Of a stretch of DNA of 64,000 nt, positions 1 to 13,384 are shown one piece after another. Origin of the DNA: Heterobilharzia americana (Eukaryota; Platyhelminthes; Trematoda; Strigeidida; Schistosomatidae); the NCBI GenBank assembly GCA_944470555.2, contig OX104129.1, positions 86,326,820-86,390,819 on the forward strand, written 5' to 3'. The translations under genes and the position numbers were made by a program. Position 1 is the stretch's first letter. Each line of letters opens with the position of its first letter. Below the pieces are notes generated by a model. The model saw only the letters and a program-made list of their open reading frames with translations, made no database searches and was not told the origin of the DNA.

Positions 1-256
1 TCTTGCTCTGCATTATTTGTAGGTGCGCGGTGTAGCATTGAATGATTGTGACCTTCCTTCCTTTTCAGTTGAATCTTGCTGTCATGACCCCGATCTTGGA
101 GGAGATTGGTTCCCACTGCATGAGAGAGACAACCTTCGATGCTCTTGGGGACATCATGATGGCCACTCCAAAACTCAGTGTGCTCGTGGTTGTCGTCTGG
201 GTGACCGGAGTAGATTATTGATTCTCCAGTTGACAGTTTGGAGAGTCCACTCCACT
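1..256 (-). mobile_element. RTE (SR2-like) retrotransposon fragment, endonuclease region
   Basis: This stretch matches the endonuclease-coding part of the RTE copies at 37520-37790 and 48985-49215 in the same orientation. Shared landmarks are the phrase around 'tctgcattatttgtaggtgc' and the one ending 'cagtttggagagtccactcc'. Its homology stops abruptly near 256, where the other copies continue towards the RTE 5' end, and unrelated AT-rich DNA follows. It runs off the left edge of the window, so its 3' part is not visible. The plus-strand frame at 23-292 is a shadow. I infer a 5'-truncated or broken copy. Confidence 0.85.
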
Positions 257-441
257 CGCATGAGAATAGAGTGGGGTAAAATAAACAAATAAAGATAATA
301 CAAGATTTAGAAAATATAGGGATAATAAGGAGGAATAATACATTTTCACATTTCCCTTGCCATTAAAATGAGATGAAGACTACCACGGTCGGTTTAAGGT
401 AAGATAAATCGTTTTTGAATGCACAAAAGGGGTTTGAACTT

Positions 442-1965
442 TCATTTAGTTAAAGCTGCAATGAACTTAAGTATACGGTCGTTACGGCTGCTATACAATG
501 GTGTAAAGGTTGTTTTGGGGTCAATCTTGTGACTTCTTTCAACAACGTGTTTACCTATGGACGATGACGTATGTTTGTCCCGTGTATTTATGGGATTATC
601 TGAATATAATTGTTTTTCTAGCCATTTATGGATATTTTCCACCCCCTTGACTTCATCACTCGATTACTCCTCTCAATGTATGCGTCACCGCACACACACG
701 TAATTTCGCATACACATAGGGACGTGACGCATCATCTATGACGTGGTGAGGTTTACTTTGAAGCATAGGTTTCATTTTCTCGATAATATTGAGCTTGGCT
801 GTATAGTACGTCTTTTTAATAACTGAATTAAGTCCTCGTCTTAAGATCACGCTGTTTGATTCTTCATTATACAGTAGCATGATGTAAACATTCTTCTGTG
901 GGACAGAATACTGATTAGTTCCCACTGTTGAGACGTTTTCATAACGACTGATGAACTTCAGAGGATGTGCGTTTCCCATGAGTATCTCTGTTAAAAATTT
1001 GAATTCTTCTTCCAATGTATCTGTTGTGCAGATGCGTTGAGTTCTTTTGAATAGACATTTTACTAAACCTTCTTTGTACTGTATAGACAGATACTGTCCA
1101 GTCCACGAAGGTTTTCTACACACTTTATCGGCTTGTCTTCTATCCTAGTTAATAACGTGTCAAGAAAAGGAAGCTGATCATTATTTTTTGCTTTAAATGA
1201 TAAACTGATGTGGCTTTGTATGGTGTTAAGTCGATCTAGAAGTCTTTTCGTATCTTCGCGTCTGTTACACATAACTACGATATCATCAACGTATCTCCAG
1301 TACAGAGGGACTTTGTTGATAATATCTTCAGCCAGAAGTTCTACATGTGACATGTAGATATCAGCTAACAATGGTCCTAAAGGACTGCCCATAGCAACAC
1401 CATCAACGTGTCGAAAAAATTCACCTTTGAAAGTGTGGTGAACCTTATCAATGCCTAGTAGTAATAGCTCTTTCAAACATTTTGGAGGGATTAGAAAAGA
1501 AGGAATATTCAAGGATATATAATCACAAATAATATCAACAGACTTGATTAAAGGCACATTAGTGAATAAGGAGCTTATATCAAAAGAATTCATTGTCTTA
1601 TCTTTGACATTAATGTCATTTTTGCAGTCAATGAGTTCAAAAGTATCTTTAATTGAGAACTTACATATTTAGTTTCTAACTGTAATTAGCCATTTTGCTA
1701 ATTTTTGTGTTGAGGAGTGACGCACCGATAGTATTGGACGTAATAGGGTATTCGCTTTGTGTATCCTGGGTAGACCATATAAGTTTGGACGTTCATACCC
1801 TACTGGTTTTACTGAATGGAATTTCTCTTTGCTAATGACATTCATGTTAGGGAGTTTTACTAAACTTGCACTTAGTTTTCTATCTAATTCTCTGATGTCT
1901 TCTGTCGGACGGTTACCCATGAATTAGTTTCTGTCACTGATAAATGGATAGCATTTTGTCTCTAC
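442..1965 (-). mobile_element. Penelope-like element (PLE), RT plus part of GIY-YIG endonuclease
   Basis: Read on the minus strand this is a decayed Penelope-like retroelement. Frames run in order 1669-1920 (N-terminal RT with 'YGLPRIHKANTLLRPI'), 1063-1593 (RT core: 'FDISSLFTNVPL', 'DGVAMGSPLGPLLADIYM', and the catalytic box 'YVDDI' near 1282-1293), 656-1123 (thumb and linker) and 442-642 (end of the GIY-YIG endonuclease, 'SSSIGKHVVERSHKID'). The protein is split over several frames, so it is a pseudogene. The family primes at chromosome breaks or ends and uses a GIY-YIG nuclease rather than APE. The order RT then GIY-YIG is diagnostic of PLEs. Confidence 0.9.
1063..1593 (-). pseudogene. PLE reverse transcriptase core (broken)
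   Basis: This 176-residue frame carries the RT palm of the PLE at 442-1965. It has motif A-like 'FDISSLFTNV' at residues 3-12, motif B 'GVAMGSPLGPLLADIYMS' in the middle, and motif C 'YWRYVDDIVVM' with both catalytic aspartates intact. It then shifts frame into the thumb and linker frame at 656-1123. Because RT is normally one continuous protein with the upstream fingers (1669-1920), this copy cannot make a full enzyme as it stands. Confidence 0.85.
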
Positions 1966-3631
1966 TATAATCCTACACATTCAAAACAACTACCTCAGAT
2001 CCCTTGTTGGGTTTACGAATGACTATGTCGTTTCTTTTGCGTAGTATTTGAATTGCGATGAAATGTTGAGAAGTCAGGATGCTTCTCTGTTTGGAACCAG
2101 AACTACTGATGCAATGCACGATATCGACAGGCAGCTTTGATTTTCAGATGAAGTTGGGGCAAGTGAACTCCGATTAATAATAATCTGAATGTTGAATCTA
2201 GACAAGTTACTGTCAATATTAATGTCTAGATCAAACTTTCGAATGCATCATATTCGAGGTTTTTAAGTGGAAAATGAATATTTACACCGAATTATAGATA
2301 ATTTTATCTTTTAATTACTACACAACGTGCTTCCTGCCTAGTAACGCAATGCATGTATCATTAAAATATTCCTACGCGAATATCTTCAGAAGTCGGAAAA
2401 TAGAAAAAAATAATGTTGTGGAATAAAAAGTACAACTAATCTCCAATATGTAGAGCATACACATTAAAAGAAGTGATGTAATGAGGTTGTTAGAGAAAAC
2501 TCACATTCGCTGGACATGATGATATATTGTCTAAACACTTAGGCGCTATATCCAGAAACAGTCGAGCTGACAGTATACACACACTACCATATCATAAACA
2601 TAAAATTATTCACTTTCAAAAAAGAGACGGGGTATTCTTGAGTCACATTTATCAAAGTGTTGCCAGAATCTTGTTATGATTTTACGAATTAGCATCAGTT
2701 ATGCAAACTGAAATATGAAACTGTTTTTAATTACCTGATGCAGTTGTTAACTGATGCCTTTGTCAACTGAAAAACAGCATAGCTCAACATCGGAGTAGAA
2801 CAATACGAATACATCTTATTATTTCGTTAGGTCTCATCATTTATGTACACCTTATAGCACTTAAAACAGTAAATCAGAAAAGAAATTTTGACATAAATGG
2901 CTGAGTATGATTCATCAGCGAATTAGACAATACTGAACAATGGCACAGTGAAGCAGACAACCCGACTTATGTGATATAAACTTGGAATACCATATTATGG
3001 TGTCATAAATATGTAACTTAATGACATGAAAATCCTCTCACTAACCCGATAAATACAGGACTACTAGGATTGTAGAGCTTCGAGAAAGAGTTCGTGATAG
3101 TCAGTGAATAGATTGATAGGTAGTAATAATAAAACGAAAAGTAATCTACTACTGTGGATAGAACTCAGTAGATTAGGATTGAGTTGAAGTATGAGCTGAA
3201 AATGTAATTGAAAGATGATAGTGTAATCGAATAAATGAACCAATAAAATTGGCATTACGAAGGTAGTTAGAAGCTAACGAAAGATTCCTGTCAAACATGA
3301 GGCTTTATATTGTAACAGTGTTAGCAAAAAGCCACAGTTGAATAATTCTATCTGCTAACATATTTAAAAGACTCCAGAGCATCTGACTTCTCCTTATGTC
3401 CAGCTAAATCTTCTGAAACATTAGCTATTCAAAATGCAGTCTCATTTTTATGTTTTCCCAATGCAACTGCTCTATAGATTAAAGTAATTTGGTATGATCA
3501 AGTGAATTTGAAACTAAAGGGGTACCCGTTGATTTTCAACTGTTTTTACGGACAAGATGCTTGAAAGCGAAGAACAGGCTTCACTGAAGGATATATAGTA
3601 GTGAATTTGGTTGTTTGTCTTATTTTTATCG
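1966..3631. other. no recognisable gene
   Basis: AT-rich sequence with only short frames. I see no exon with paired splice sites and no recognisable repeat family. The small minus-strand frame at 3064-3255 is leucine-rich and low in complexity, and does not look coding. Confidence 0.5.
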
Positions 3632-3685
3632 TCAACACGGTATCAGAATATTTGAAGTCGAAGTGAATGAGGGTTCACTCCTTAC

Positions 3686-3784
3686 TGATCGTAACTTTTT
3701 CACATTCTCTTCTACGTTATATGTTGCGAATGTTTCGTGGGTATCCACTTTCGTTAAGATATGTCTCATCCTTTGATTTATTAG
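3686..3784 (-). CDS. candidate internal exon, unknown protein
   Basis: On the minus strand a 99-bp open segment sits between a possible acceptor (CAG at 3785-3787) and a possible donor (GTAAGG at 3680-3685). It is open in phase 0 for exactly 33 codons and reads hydrophilic, with 'TKVDTHETFATYNVEENV' in the middle. Codon choice looks coding-like. I do not recognise the protein. The pyrimidine tract is weak and no neighbouring exon joins it convincingly, so this may be chance. Confidence 0.25.
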
Positions 3785-4544
3785 CTGAACATGTTTTTTT
3801 GCCCCATGGGAAGATCTCATAAGTGTTCATTTATAGTTAATAAGGCAAAAGCTGTTGAAGCACGTATACAAATGTTTCTGGTGTTTAATTCACCTTACAT
3901 TGCATACCAATGTTTGAAAAAATGATTTACCATTATCTTCAAGTTTCATCATGGAGTCATTGTCTCTATGTACGTTACTGAAGAGTGAAAACAGATATTA
4001 TGCGGAGAATAGATTGTTACAAAATAAACTTGTCGAAGTATTAACACTATGACGTTTCATTGCCTGCATGTTTTACAAGTGTCAAAGGAGCTCAATTCTA
4101 AAATTTATTTCACCACTTTCCTAGCTTGAATCCTATAGGTGATGCAAAAAGTGTTGGTTCAATGTTAAACTAGTGAATCTTGATAATCGACAGTGAATAG
4201 CATAAATACGTATCATGCGCATACTGTTTAAGAATTTCTGAACAAAATAGAAAAGGTATTAAGTATTCTTCACTGACGCTGACTATTGAGCCTTCAACGA
4301 TTCATAATTTGGTATATATTCGATGCTATTGTTTTCATTACTCAAAATTTAAAGCAGATGCACTTTAATGTCATTCTACAACTAACTACAGAGATAGTTG
4401 TTTCATTCAAAAAGAACAGTATCTGAAAATACCATCAACTTCCGAGTCTTCTATATCAAATTCTCAGATGTAATAATTTGGTATACTTGTGAAGCAACTG
4501 ACAGAATCAGATACTGAATATATCCCAAGATATTTTATATTTTG

Positions 4545-4711
4545 CTATGACAGGTGAAGTTCGTCTAATGAACTTGTTGAACTAGGATTTGTATCACTTA
4601 TAAACCAGAATTTCTTAACAGGTGGCAGTTTATATTTAGGTACTCTGTAAATAGCGAAAACATTCAAAGCCATAAGGTTATCAGGGGTAGCCAATTGATA
4701 CCGGGTGATGA
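4545..4711 (-). CDS. candidate terminal coding exon, unknown protein
   Basis: On the minus strand, an acceptor with a pyrimidine run (CAG at 4712-4714) is followed by an open frame in phase 2 to a TAG stop at 4545-4547. The 54 residues end in 'TNPSSTSSLDELHLS', which looks like a cytoplasmic tail, and include 'YRVPKYKLPPVKKFWF'. Codon use resembles the confirmed exons of this window more than random AT-rich DNA. I cannot name the family and see no upstream exon to join it to. Confidence 0.3.
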
Positions 4712-4742
4712 CTGAAGGTGGAATAGATTGTTTAGTGGGCAT

Positions 4743-6687
4743 CGGTTGTCACCATAATTTGAAATGATAATAATTACATCAGAAAATAATCAAAGGTAAT
4801 GTATCAACATTCAAGGAAGCAGTCAGTAGACAAGTCGAACGCAATTAATTTACTCTTGCAAACTGAGCTTCAGTAACAGCTGAATCCCATGAAACATGGA
4901 GTAATTATCGTTACAGAATGACCTAGTGGGTAAGTTTCTTGTATTTAGAGGAGTCAGTGGGTATAACAACACGGATGTAGGTAAATGCACATCAAAAATT
5001 TATAATGACTGACTGAAAACATCAACATAGAACCTCTCACACAGATGCATCGGCTCAAGTTACTTCACTTCAAAGCAGTGTAAAGAGAACAAGTAGATGG
5101 GGGAAAAGAGTGACATCAAAGTAAACAGAGTTGCATAAGAGAATGAACAATATGAACACGGATACTAGTGCAAACATTTGAGCCTAAGATGTCAAGGAGT
5201 GAATATATCTGCGCCACTGTGACCAATATACTAACCTGTTAGTAACGGTACTCAACTGCTGTTTCTTTTTATCTTGGGAATCCTATGCAATCAATCATTA
5301 TCAACATAGGACTAGGCATTACTGCGTAATGGTCCGAGTTGCCACACCTCATATCAGTATATCAAGTAGAAAGGTAGTGAGGTGAAGGATGAAGACAAGA
5401 GAATGCAGTCAAAAGAGTGGCCAACCACTGGTTCCTCTTGTCTCGCGGACCTCAAGGGATTCTATGCAGGCAGTTCATATCTGACCACAAGACTCGGGTC
5501 AACAGTAAGAGACTTCATTGGCGGATGCTTTCGTCCTCAAATTCACTATTAGCCATAATCACAGATTAATGCAGTATACAGTTTTATGTGCTAGCAACAA
5601 GTTACTTATTTTTGTTCAAGTGAGACTAAATTTATTGTGTTACAGTCTAACGTACTCTTCTATCTTATTTTCCACAAAAGAAAATATGTGAAAATCATAT
5701 TTCTCTAACATATGATTCTTCTTGGTATAAACAAGCTGTACGATAATAACTGATGTATAGTATTTCTGGACCAAGATAAATTGTTTTTATTTTTCAACAT
5801 GAATTACTATTTATCAAATATGAATGTCTGGTTTCCTCAACTTTGTTTGTACGTCTTCTAATTACATTATCCAAATTCATAAAATGAACTAATTTCTTCA
5901 GTTTTGTTTATTCTGTCAGTGAATATTTTTAAGACAAAAAAATGTCTGTTGTAGGAATTAATTTATGCCTTTGCAGTTATTTCACGAAGAGATCAACAAA
6001 ATAAGCAAATTATATGTAGAAATTAGTAGATTTTTTAAATGAATTTTCCTCTTTATCTGAACTGCCAATTAACGTGGTTGTGTACTATCCTGTTGCATGA
6101 TGATACACAGTGATGACTGTACAGAAGGATATCTCAAGAACTCATAAAATAATTGTGTCCATTAAAAGAAGGCGACTTCTGAACACATTAGTCGTCATCC
6201 AATAGCAATTAATAAGCCTTTACATTTAGCAGTACTTCACACCTTTGAATACAATTGATTCTTTCTCTGTCTAGTGAACAATACTTTAACCAGGGTCATA
6301 AGCATGAACTACAGTTAGGGATGTACGATTTAGGGCATATGATAGAATACTCACTATATCATGTAAATTCATGTTCCTACCATCATTTTCATGATGAAGC
6401 TATCATGAGAGTTGTATATAATGGTGAAACTAGACTTATCTTCAGCGTACGTAATTGACTTAAGTGTCTCTACGCTAGTCTATTTTTATTTCATGATAAA
6501 ATATAATTGTATAACAGATTTACATGCATACCTACCATCCATGTTTTATAAGGCTGACCATAAATCTTGGGTTTATGAACTGTGCATTTTAAATATATGA
6601 ATAATATGCAGGCAATTACCTTAATATGTGAGTATCCAGAAAGAACGACTTGCAATCTGTTGACCACTCTCTATAACAACAATCATG
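4743..6687. other. no recognisable gene
   Basis: Only short frames, no motif-bearing protein and no clear repeat. A stretch near 5320-5540 has a less AT-rich, repeat-like look ('ggtccgagttgccacacctc'), but I could not match it within the window. Confidence 0.4.
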
Positions 6688-6760
6688 TAGAGGTGCGGTT
6701 TATTGGTTTGTATATTAAACTTACACAGGACGAGTAATGGGTTCAAATCCATCCCAACCT
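6688..6760 (+). repeat. tRNA-derived SINE head (box A/B-like)
   Basis: A box-B-like motif 'gggttcaaatccatccc' at 6739-6755 lies about 45 bases after a box-A-like 'tgcggtttattggtttg', the spacing of an internal RNA polymerase III promoter. The arms do not fold into a clean tRNA cloverleaf. I read it as the head of an old tRNA-derived short interspersed repeat rather than a functional tRNA. Confidence 0.4.
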
Positions 6761-9700
6761 ACTTCACTCTTAGCCGTCAGTTATTGTCATAAGTCCTTAC
6801 ATACTGTGTGTTCCCCATTGTCTAGTTAAGAAAACTGTACTGAGTTGAGATCAATTGTATATTATTTGCATATCATCTTACTGGCACAAATATCAAGCAG
6901 TTAAAAAGAAGTATGGAATTCCAATATTCAGATATCATCTTCGTACCAATTTATAAATATATCATTCTCAGGTTAGTGATATTGCTCCAGAAACTGTCAC
7001 TCTCTTTCGTCATCCATTTGGTATCAACTTGGTAGAAAACGACCATATCCCTAGAGAACATATTATGCAAGCTAAAGGATCCATTAACTTAAGAAGAGAA
7101 AATGAACACAGTATACAAAATTATTTGCAAAGACTGTGAATATCCATGTGTTGGCCAGGCCGGTTGTCGAATAGCCCAATGAATTTATAAGCATCAAACA
7201 AGAGTCAAATATACTATATCTTCGTTCATATTGATACACGTAGTTGAACGCGACCATGAATTAGATCGTGGGAAAGCGAGAATGCTTCAGCCAGCAAGCT
7301 CAAAAACTGAAGAAATTCTTGTAAGCATTACCCTTCAGTAGAATGGCTCGCAGCAGATACTTGTGGATTGACCGAATATGCAGGCTACTTAGAACAGACC
7401 ATTCAACTAGCAACCAATCAAGCAAATCGATAATCAGACGTTAGGTTGACGCTGGGAGAATACTGAGCGATTTACATCCCCATTCTTAGCTACAAACCTC
7501 TAATATATAACAAACTGTGTAGAATATTTAGTTGAGGAGTTTTGGTAAGATTTATGTATTCATTAAATCCTTGTTTTAAATGTGTACAAGAAAATATGTT
7601 TTTCCCATCGGTTTCATTTCGGACACATTTTTTTGATCAGAAATGACGTCATTTCCCATTTGACTACAAGGACTGTAATAGGCAAGCGATGCTACGATTT
7701 AATTTTGATGAGCTTCAGCAACCTGGAAGGAAACTGCCAAACTAGGTCTCATTTCTGCTTACGTAGTTCTATAAATCTTTATGGAGCCTCGACAACAGTA
7801 TTACTTAGTCGAAAGCTTAAAAAACCACATTGAGGAAATTGCTAGTGAATATTCATTTTGATTATGTGCATTAATCAGTCATTAGTTGTGCCTAAAGAAA
7901 GCAGATTTCAATCTCTAGAATAATTGCATATGTACACCGATGAGGAGTACAAAAGTATACAAAATTTTGGTTCATTAAACCAAAAAGTCTAATCATTTGT
8001 CGAACCGATCACTGAAGACCTGATCTATATAATTCAAGTATCAATGAATTCAGGACAGTACAGTAATTATGACTGACTTAAGTGTGATCATTTCTTTAAT
8101 TTTCGTCAAAAAATCATTCATTTACAGCTGTTGACCATCTAATTCTCTTAAAAGGCATAATCCACCTAAATCATTTTTAGGAACTATGAACTAGTTACTA
8201 GACAGTTAGTCAAAGGTTGTAATCTGATTAAAATATCTGCTTCTGAATATAAATAAGTCTAATGTACACCTGAATTGATTGAGGTATTAGCTAAAAAAAA
8301 ATAGTGTACCAATAATATTTTACTCATTATTATTATTAGTATGATTTTACTGACTTACTCTAATTACTACACAGAAACAGAAAAGGATAATGTACACCTG
8401 TGGCATTTTGTTGTTATTCTTGTAGTTCCTGATGTTTTTCACCATGTTTAATTTTTATATAAACCTGGTTTATTTTATTACTTTACTTGATTTTAGGACA
8501 ATTATATGAAAAGAAGCAAATTCAAAAATTTGCTAGCAAATTTTTTACTCTGAAAATTATTTTTAGTTCACTTCATAGGTACTACGAATGTTGCCATAGT
8601 TTTCATGAATTTTATTGAAACTTGACCTAAAACGAAATTCATTATCATATATTTATCATATCATTGGGGAAGAAGAGGTTCCCACAAACTTGCTGAAGAC
8701 AGCCTGCTTAAATCTTGGGCTACCAAAGAATTCTACACCGAATATATTCCATCAAATCCTTGCCTTTTAGTTTGTTTTAATCGTTTAAATGTCTTCTGAA
8801 CGCATCATATGCTCTCGCACGTTTTTAAAATGTTTTCGAACAAAATAAAACAAAAAAGTTATTGACTGGAATTGGATTTGTAAATGCTCAGAAATACACC
8901 ACATCACTATTCCTAGGATACCTCTATGGGATTGTGAATTTCTGTGCTGACTGACTGGACTATCACTATTCATTTTCAATTCGAGACCAGATTCTAATGT
9001 AACACCAGCTGCCCCTTTCATATTTATGCCTTTAATACTGTTATTATTAACACTATGCAGACGTAATAATCATTTCTTTTAAAAATATTTCACGGAAAGA
9101 GAATTCGTTGAAGTATTCCAGGCTGAAAATTCTACACTGTATCTTATATGTTGTCTGGAATAAAGCAGTTATTATTATTACTATAAACTTTGCTAATGGA
9201 ACCTAGGTTGAGCTTTGTAGCCCATTTTGACAAACTTTTCTGTGGTAGAAGAAATGATAAACTATGTTTATAAAACCGCCCGTCAGGACTGAATTCAAAC
9301 CAGATGCAGGAAAAGTTCAGTGTAAAACACATTTTACTCAACGCGAAACGGAATGATGAAGGGATACCTTATCACAGATTAATTCTGAGTGTTCACTGCT
9401 AGGTCAGAGATGATCGGATCATTTAGACTGGTGTTTTAGGTTATTCATTGTTATGGATATGTTAAATTTAGTCAACCTGGTTTATTAATTCATGGATGGT
9501 CAGCTTCAGAACCACGTTGCTGAAAATAGATATCGGAAGAAGATACAACATTAGTCTACATAGCCTTCTGATGTTCTGTTATGTTTAGATCAGAAAACTC
9601 ATATTTCTGTAGTTTTATTTGCAACAGATGTGTCATTTCGGCCTGGGCTTGTTACGCGGTAAAAAAACATGGTAAGATAATGAAGTCTTTAGCACCTAGC

Positions 9701-12650
9701 TGTGACAGGAAACGACCTTAATTGAAGTCAGTATTTCAGGGGATCATCCCCCGAAGTGAAAGTTTTTAACTTCAACCTTGTTTCATGTTACAGTGTGTGC
9801 GGGGAAAACCATATTGGACAATTCTGTTCTACAGCTGACTAATGGAAATAAGTATCCAACTTCTAACCTAGTGGCTTTATTTTCTGATGAAAAACTGTGT
9901 ATAAATAATGTTTTTTATTAAACAAATTTATCTTGCTTACAGTCACGGGCCGGTATTAGTCTTCTGATTTCTTCGGTTCATTGAAGTCTGAGAGAGAGCA
10001 GTCGCTATTCACACCCAGTTCAAGTGTCTCATTGCATTAGTAGCGTTCTTGTATTTCATATTTTATATTCTGTCAGTCACTTCTACTGGGTCACTCCAAG
10101 CTATTCGCTCACTGTTTATATCCCACAAACTCATGTAATTATTTCTACTCGGAAGTAAGTATCTGTAGATGCCAGCTTACTATCTGCGTGCTCATGACCA
10201 AACCTTAGCAACAACTGTCTTCCATAGCTCATGAACAGTTACAAGGAACCAAAAAATAATACATTAGGAATAGTCAATGTATCATCAAATACTGATATTG
10301 GTTATTAAATATTCTTATTCCCAATATATCATTCAAACTCAACAGGTTGATAACAAAGGAACAACAAATTGTTATTCATATTTCAGGTAGATCCTTGAAT
10401 CTAATTTTTCCGTACATTTTTATTGAAGACTATATTTTAGCGTTCAGTGAGACAAATATTACCTCAATATTGTGCCAAGAGATCCTATTTTTACTGTTGA
10501 GAATGTCCAGCTTCAAAACATAAGAAAAGTTTGTTTCCATCTGGTGTTAAATACTAACCGAATTCTATAGACTATTTTACAATGTGACCACCAAGCTAGA
10601 AAGCTCACCGTTATGGTGCACACTAGACAGTTTCCTATACATTACCTCTAACCAACTAACCGAGAAAGATTTGATTCTGATACAGCCTCCCTTTCTGTTA
10701 CTAAACAAGTAAGAATAATTAAAAGAATGTTGTACGACTATTAGGTGGGAAAACTCAATTACGTTACGTAGTTCTCGAGGTTAGTGATTAGTTTGTACTC
10801 AGGACTTTATGAGTAATGGAAGATAACTAATGGTTATAGTCAGATAAAAGTTTAATTGGTTAGCTGATTTTAAATGGTTTACTCAAATGAGATTACACCA
10901 TAAACATCTTAAGTACTCTTTATTTTACTTGTGAATTAACCATCCGTTGTGTAAATTTTACTAAAATGGGAATAACGCCGCGACAAATTCTCTTCCTATA
11001 GGGTAGTTCTGTTAGCTGTCACTTTCATCCAGTGGCTCATACAGTGTCGCTGGTTGGGTTGCTTCAGATATTTTGAATGAAACTTAATCGCTTACCGGTA
11101 TGAGAGAGCATTCGCTTGATGATTTTTCGAAGTAAATATTTCAGTGAATGCAAGCCTCTGCATTTTTACCGTTATGATAATAATCCCTACGTATGTGTGT
11201 AACGTGATTAAAATGTCTCATGTTTCCTCAGTATTCAATGTGTTAACTTCAGGTGACGGTTGGAGGTTATTTCTAAGACAATCTTTATAGTAATTATGAC
11301 TTTTGGTTAGCAGTGGAATCCAGGACATACTTTTCGTCCTGTTTGGGATTTTTTCAGCTGGACGAACCTGTTATGACATCGAAACAATAGTTTTTATTAA
11401 GAAATGAGTATGAGCTGCTGAACAGAATGATCTCAATCGGCTTTTCTCGGCGCATTTTAAAATGAAACTTTCAGTGAGTTGATCTGACTTGACAAACCTA
11501 TTTGAAAACAACTAACCGTCACTTCATACTCTTATGTTACTCACTAGGGTGATGAATCAGTTAGTTTCAACCCCCTGAGAAAGCCTATCACATACTAGAT
11601 CCTAGTCCACTCAGTTTATGACCGTTTAAAAGGATGAAGTACATATTCCGTTTCCGCTGCTACCAATAAGCTACCGAATTCCCCACTTTTTCTTGCTTTC
11701 GACAAAACTGGACTGATACCTTTTGCTCCTGCACCCTTGAACTAGCTTTACATTTAAAAAATACTTCCTGTAAATTGATAAATTCGACCGTTGGAGAATA
11801 CTTGTAGAGCATGAGGATAATTTTGATGACATTGTTTCCTCTGAGGTAGGTGGTTTAACAATGAAGCTTTCATTGGCATTCTAGACAACGTCGTTAGCTC
11901 AATCTTCAGAAAGAAATGAGCTATAGTTTTCTCTCCACAAGTTGTGTAGTAGTTGTTCTGATGGCCGTCTGTGTGATGGTTGTTTGTGTCGAGGTCTTGT
12001 CACTGTCTGCACATTTATTTTGATTGCTTCTCCTGATGGCCTGAAATTTGATCTTGTTTTTTCTTCATGGTTGATAGGTTGGGTCGATGTCAATATGTCT
12101 GTTGGTTACTGACTGACCTGAATGACAAACTTTTAAGAATTCTCTGACATTCACGATTAAATCACCCAGCCCAGAGGACACCATGCCATCAAAAGATTAG
12201 AATGTTGAACGTTCCACAATGACATTTCTCCTTCATAAATAAAGTCCTAAACTTTAAAATTTATACATTTCTCTTGATGTTACCACCATAATAGTTTCAT
12301 TCATTTCTCTTTGAATCTGGTAACACCTAAAGAATGTGTTCTCATTTCAAGCCTAAATGTAAACTGCTGGATTTAACATTTGTTGATTATCACCTGGTAA
12401 ATATAAGCATACTACTTTGAAGATTTAATTAGAACTAGAAATTGTGGTTTGATGCCAACCGTCACGTATAAAACACATTAAGTAAAGGAAACTTACCGTA
12501 GTTTATGAATTCAGTAAATATTTTGGCTTGATTGCGTTCTCATACAGTGAGGGCTATCAACAATCAGGTTGTAAATATGCCTGTTAAACTAAACGCTTTT
12601 TGTCGACATCTCAGTAAGCTGAATGGAGTTTTGGAATAATTTCCAAGAGA
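6761..12650. other. long AT-rich stretch without a recognised gene
   Basis: About 5.9 kb with no exon that has convincing splice sites and no strong protein motif. Short frames (7582-7833 +, 8785-9021 -, 9144-9341 -, 11899-12093 -) show nothing I can recognise. A short phrase near 12160-12185 ('aaatcacccagcccagagga') resembles one at 15190-15215 next to an RT remnant, so part of 11.4-12.2 kb may be a very decayed retroelement. Otherwise probably intergenic or intronic. Confidence 0.4.
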
Positions 12651-12655
12651 TTAAT

Positions 12656-13022
12656 GTTAATACTATTTATTGATATACTTGTTATTCTCCGTTGGTTTAC
12701 TGGATCTAACTGTTCAACCTGTAGTAGCAAATGGGCTCCTATGAGGATGTCTCAATATTGCCTGAATGTTAATTATGATACAATATGATTTTAATTTTTT
12801 TAAAACGGCGAATAACTAGTATATCAACAAATAGTAATAATTAATGCCATTGTACAAGAAGTGGGCTATCGTGCTTCAGTGGAGTAGGGGGTACAGAGTT
12901 CGAGCCCCAATGGGAACAACACCATTCTGCACTGGGTTGCAGGTGCATCCAGCTGACGAGTCCCAAATAGGATGAAACGTGTGCACTGGATTCTTCTGCT
13001 AGCCACAGCCAAGCAAACTATC
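12656..13022 (+). repeat. SM-alpha-like short repeat with pol III promoter and hammerhead
   Basis: This unit begins with a block (12656-12780) repeated in the same orientation at 44106-44235. A box-B-like sequence 'gagttcgagcccc' follows at 12896-12908, then a hammerhead ribozyme at 12945-12993 and the end 'tcttctgctagccaca', which recurs at 44390. Schistosome SM-alpha elements are known as short pol III-type repeats that encode an active hammerhead, and the layout matches. The frame at 12866-13066 is a shadow. Confidence 0.75.
12945..12993 (+). ncRNA. hammerhead ribozyme (type I, SM-alpha class)
   Basis: The core CUGANGA is present as 'ctgacgag' at 12953-12960. Stem-loop II is 'gtcccaaataggat', and the conserved GAAA is at 12974-12977. 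Stem I is formed by 'atccag' (12947-12952) with 'ctggat' (12986-12991). Compared with the published S. mansoni sequence as I remember it, the bases just before stem I differ. Position 17 is A, which is permitted, but position 16.1 is C, opposite A15.1, so stem III closing is weakened. Self-cleavage may be slow. Confidence 0.85.
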
Positions 13023-13364
13023 AAGATTAATGTCAACTCATAATTATTTTGATGGAGTAACTCCAAAATATGCTACTCAATTCTTGTTTAAACAAAAAGA
13101 GAAAACACAGGTGAAAATCATCACTGCTTGGAGGAAGGATCAAGAGATTACTGAAAAAAGTCTGCTTTCTGTCGAAATCCCGAAATACGTTTTATACCAT
13201 CATTTTTTACACTAGCCATTTCATATTCGTATGTTTTGTTGGACGTCGTGTCATACTCCACATTTAGTTACTTTGGCAAATTCGGAAAATGCAGGAACAA
13301 AGACATTTGCCCAATAAAATGACCTCATTTTGTTTTGCCGCCCTTCATCAGCCGCAAATAATCT

Positions 13365-13384
13365 ACAAGTGAAATACAGTATTG

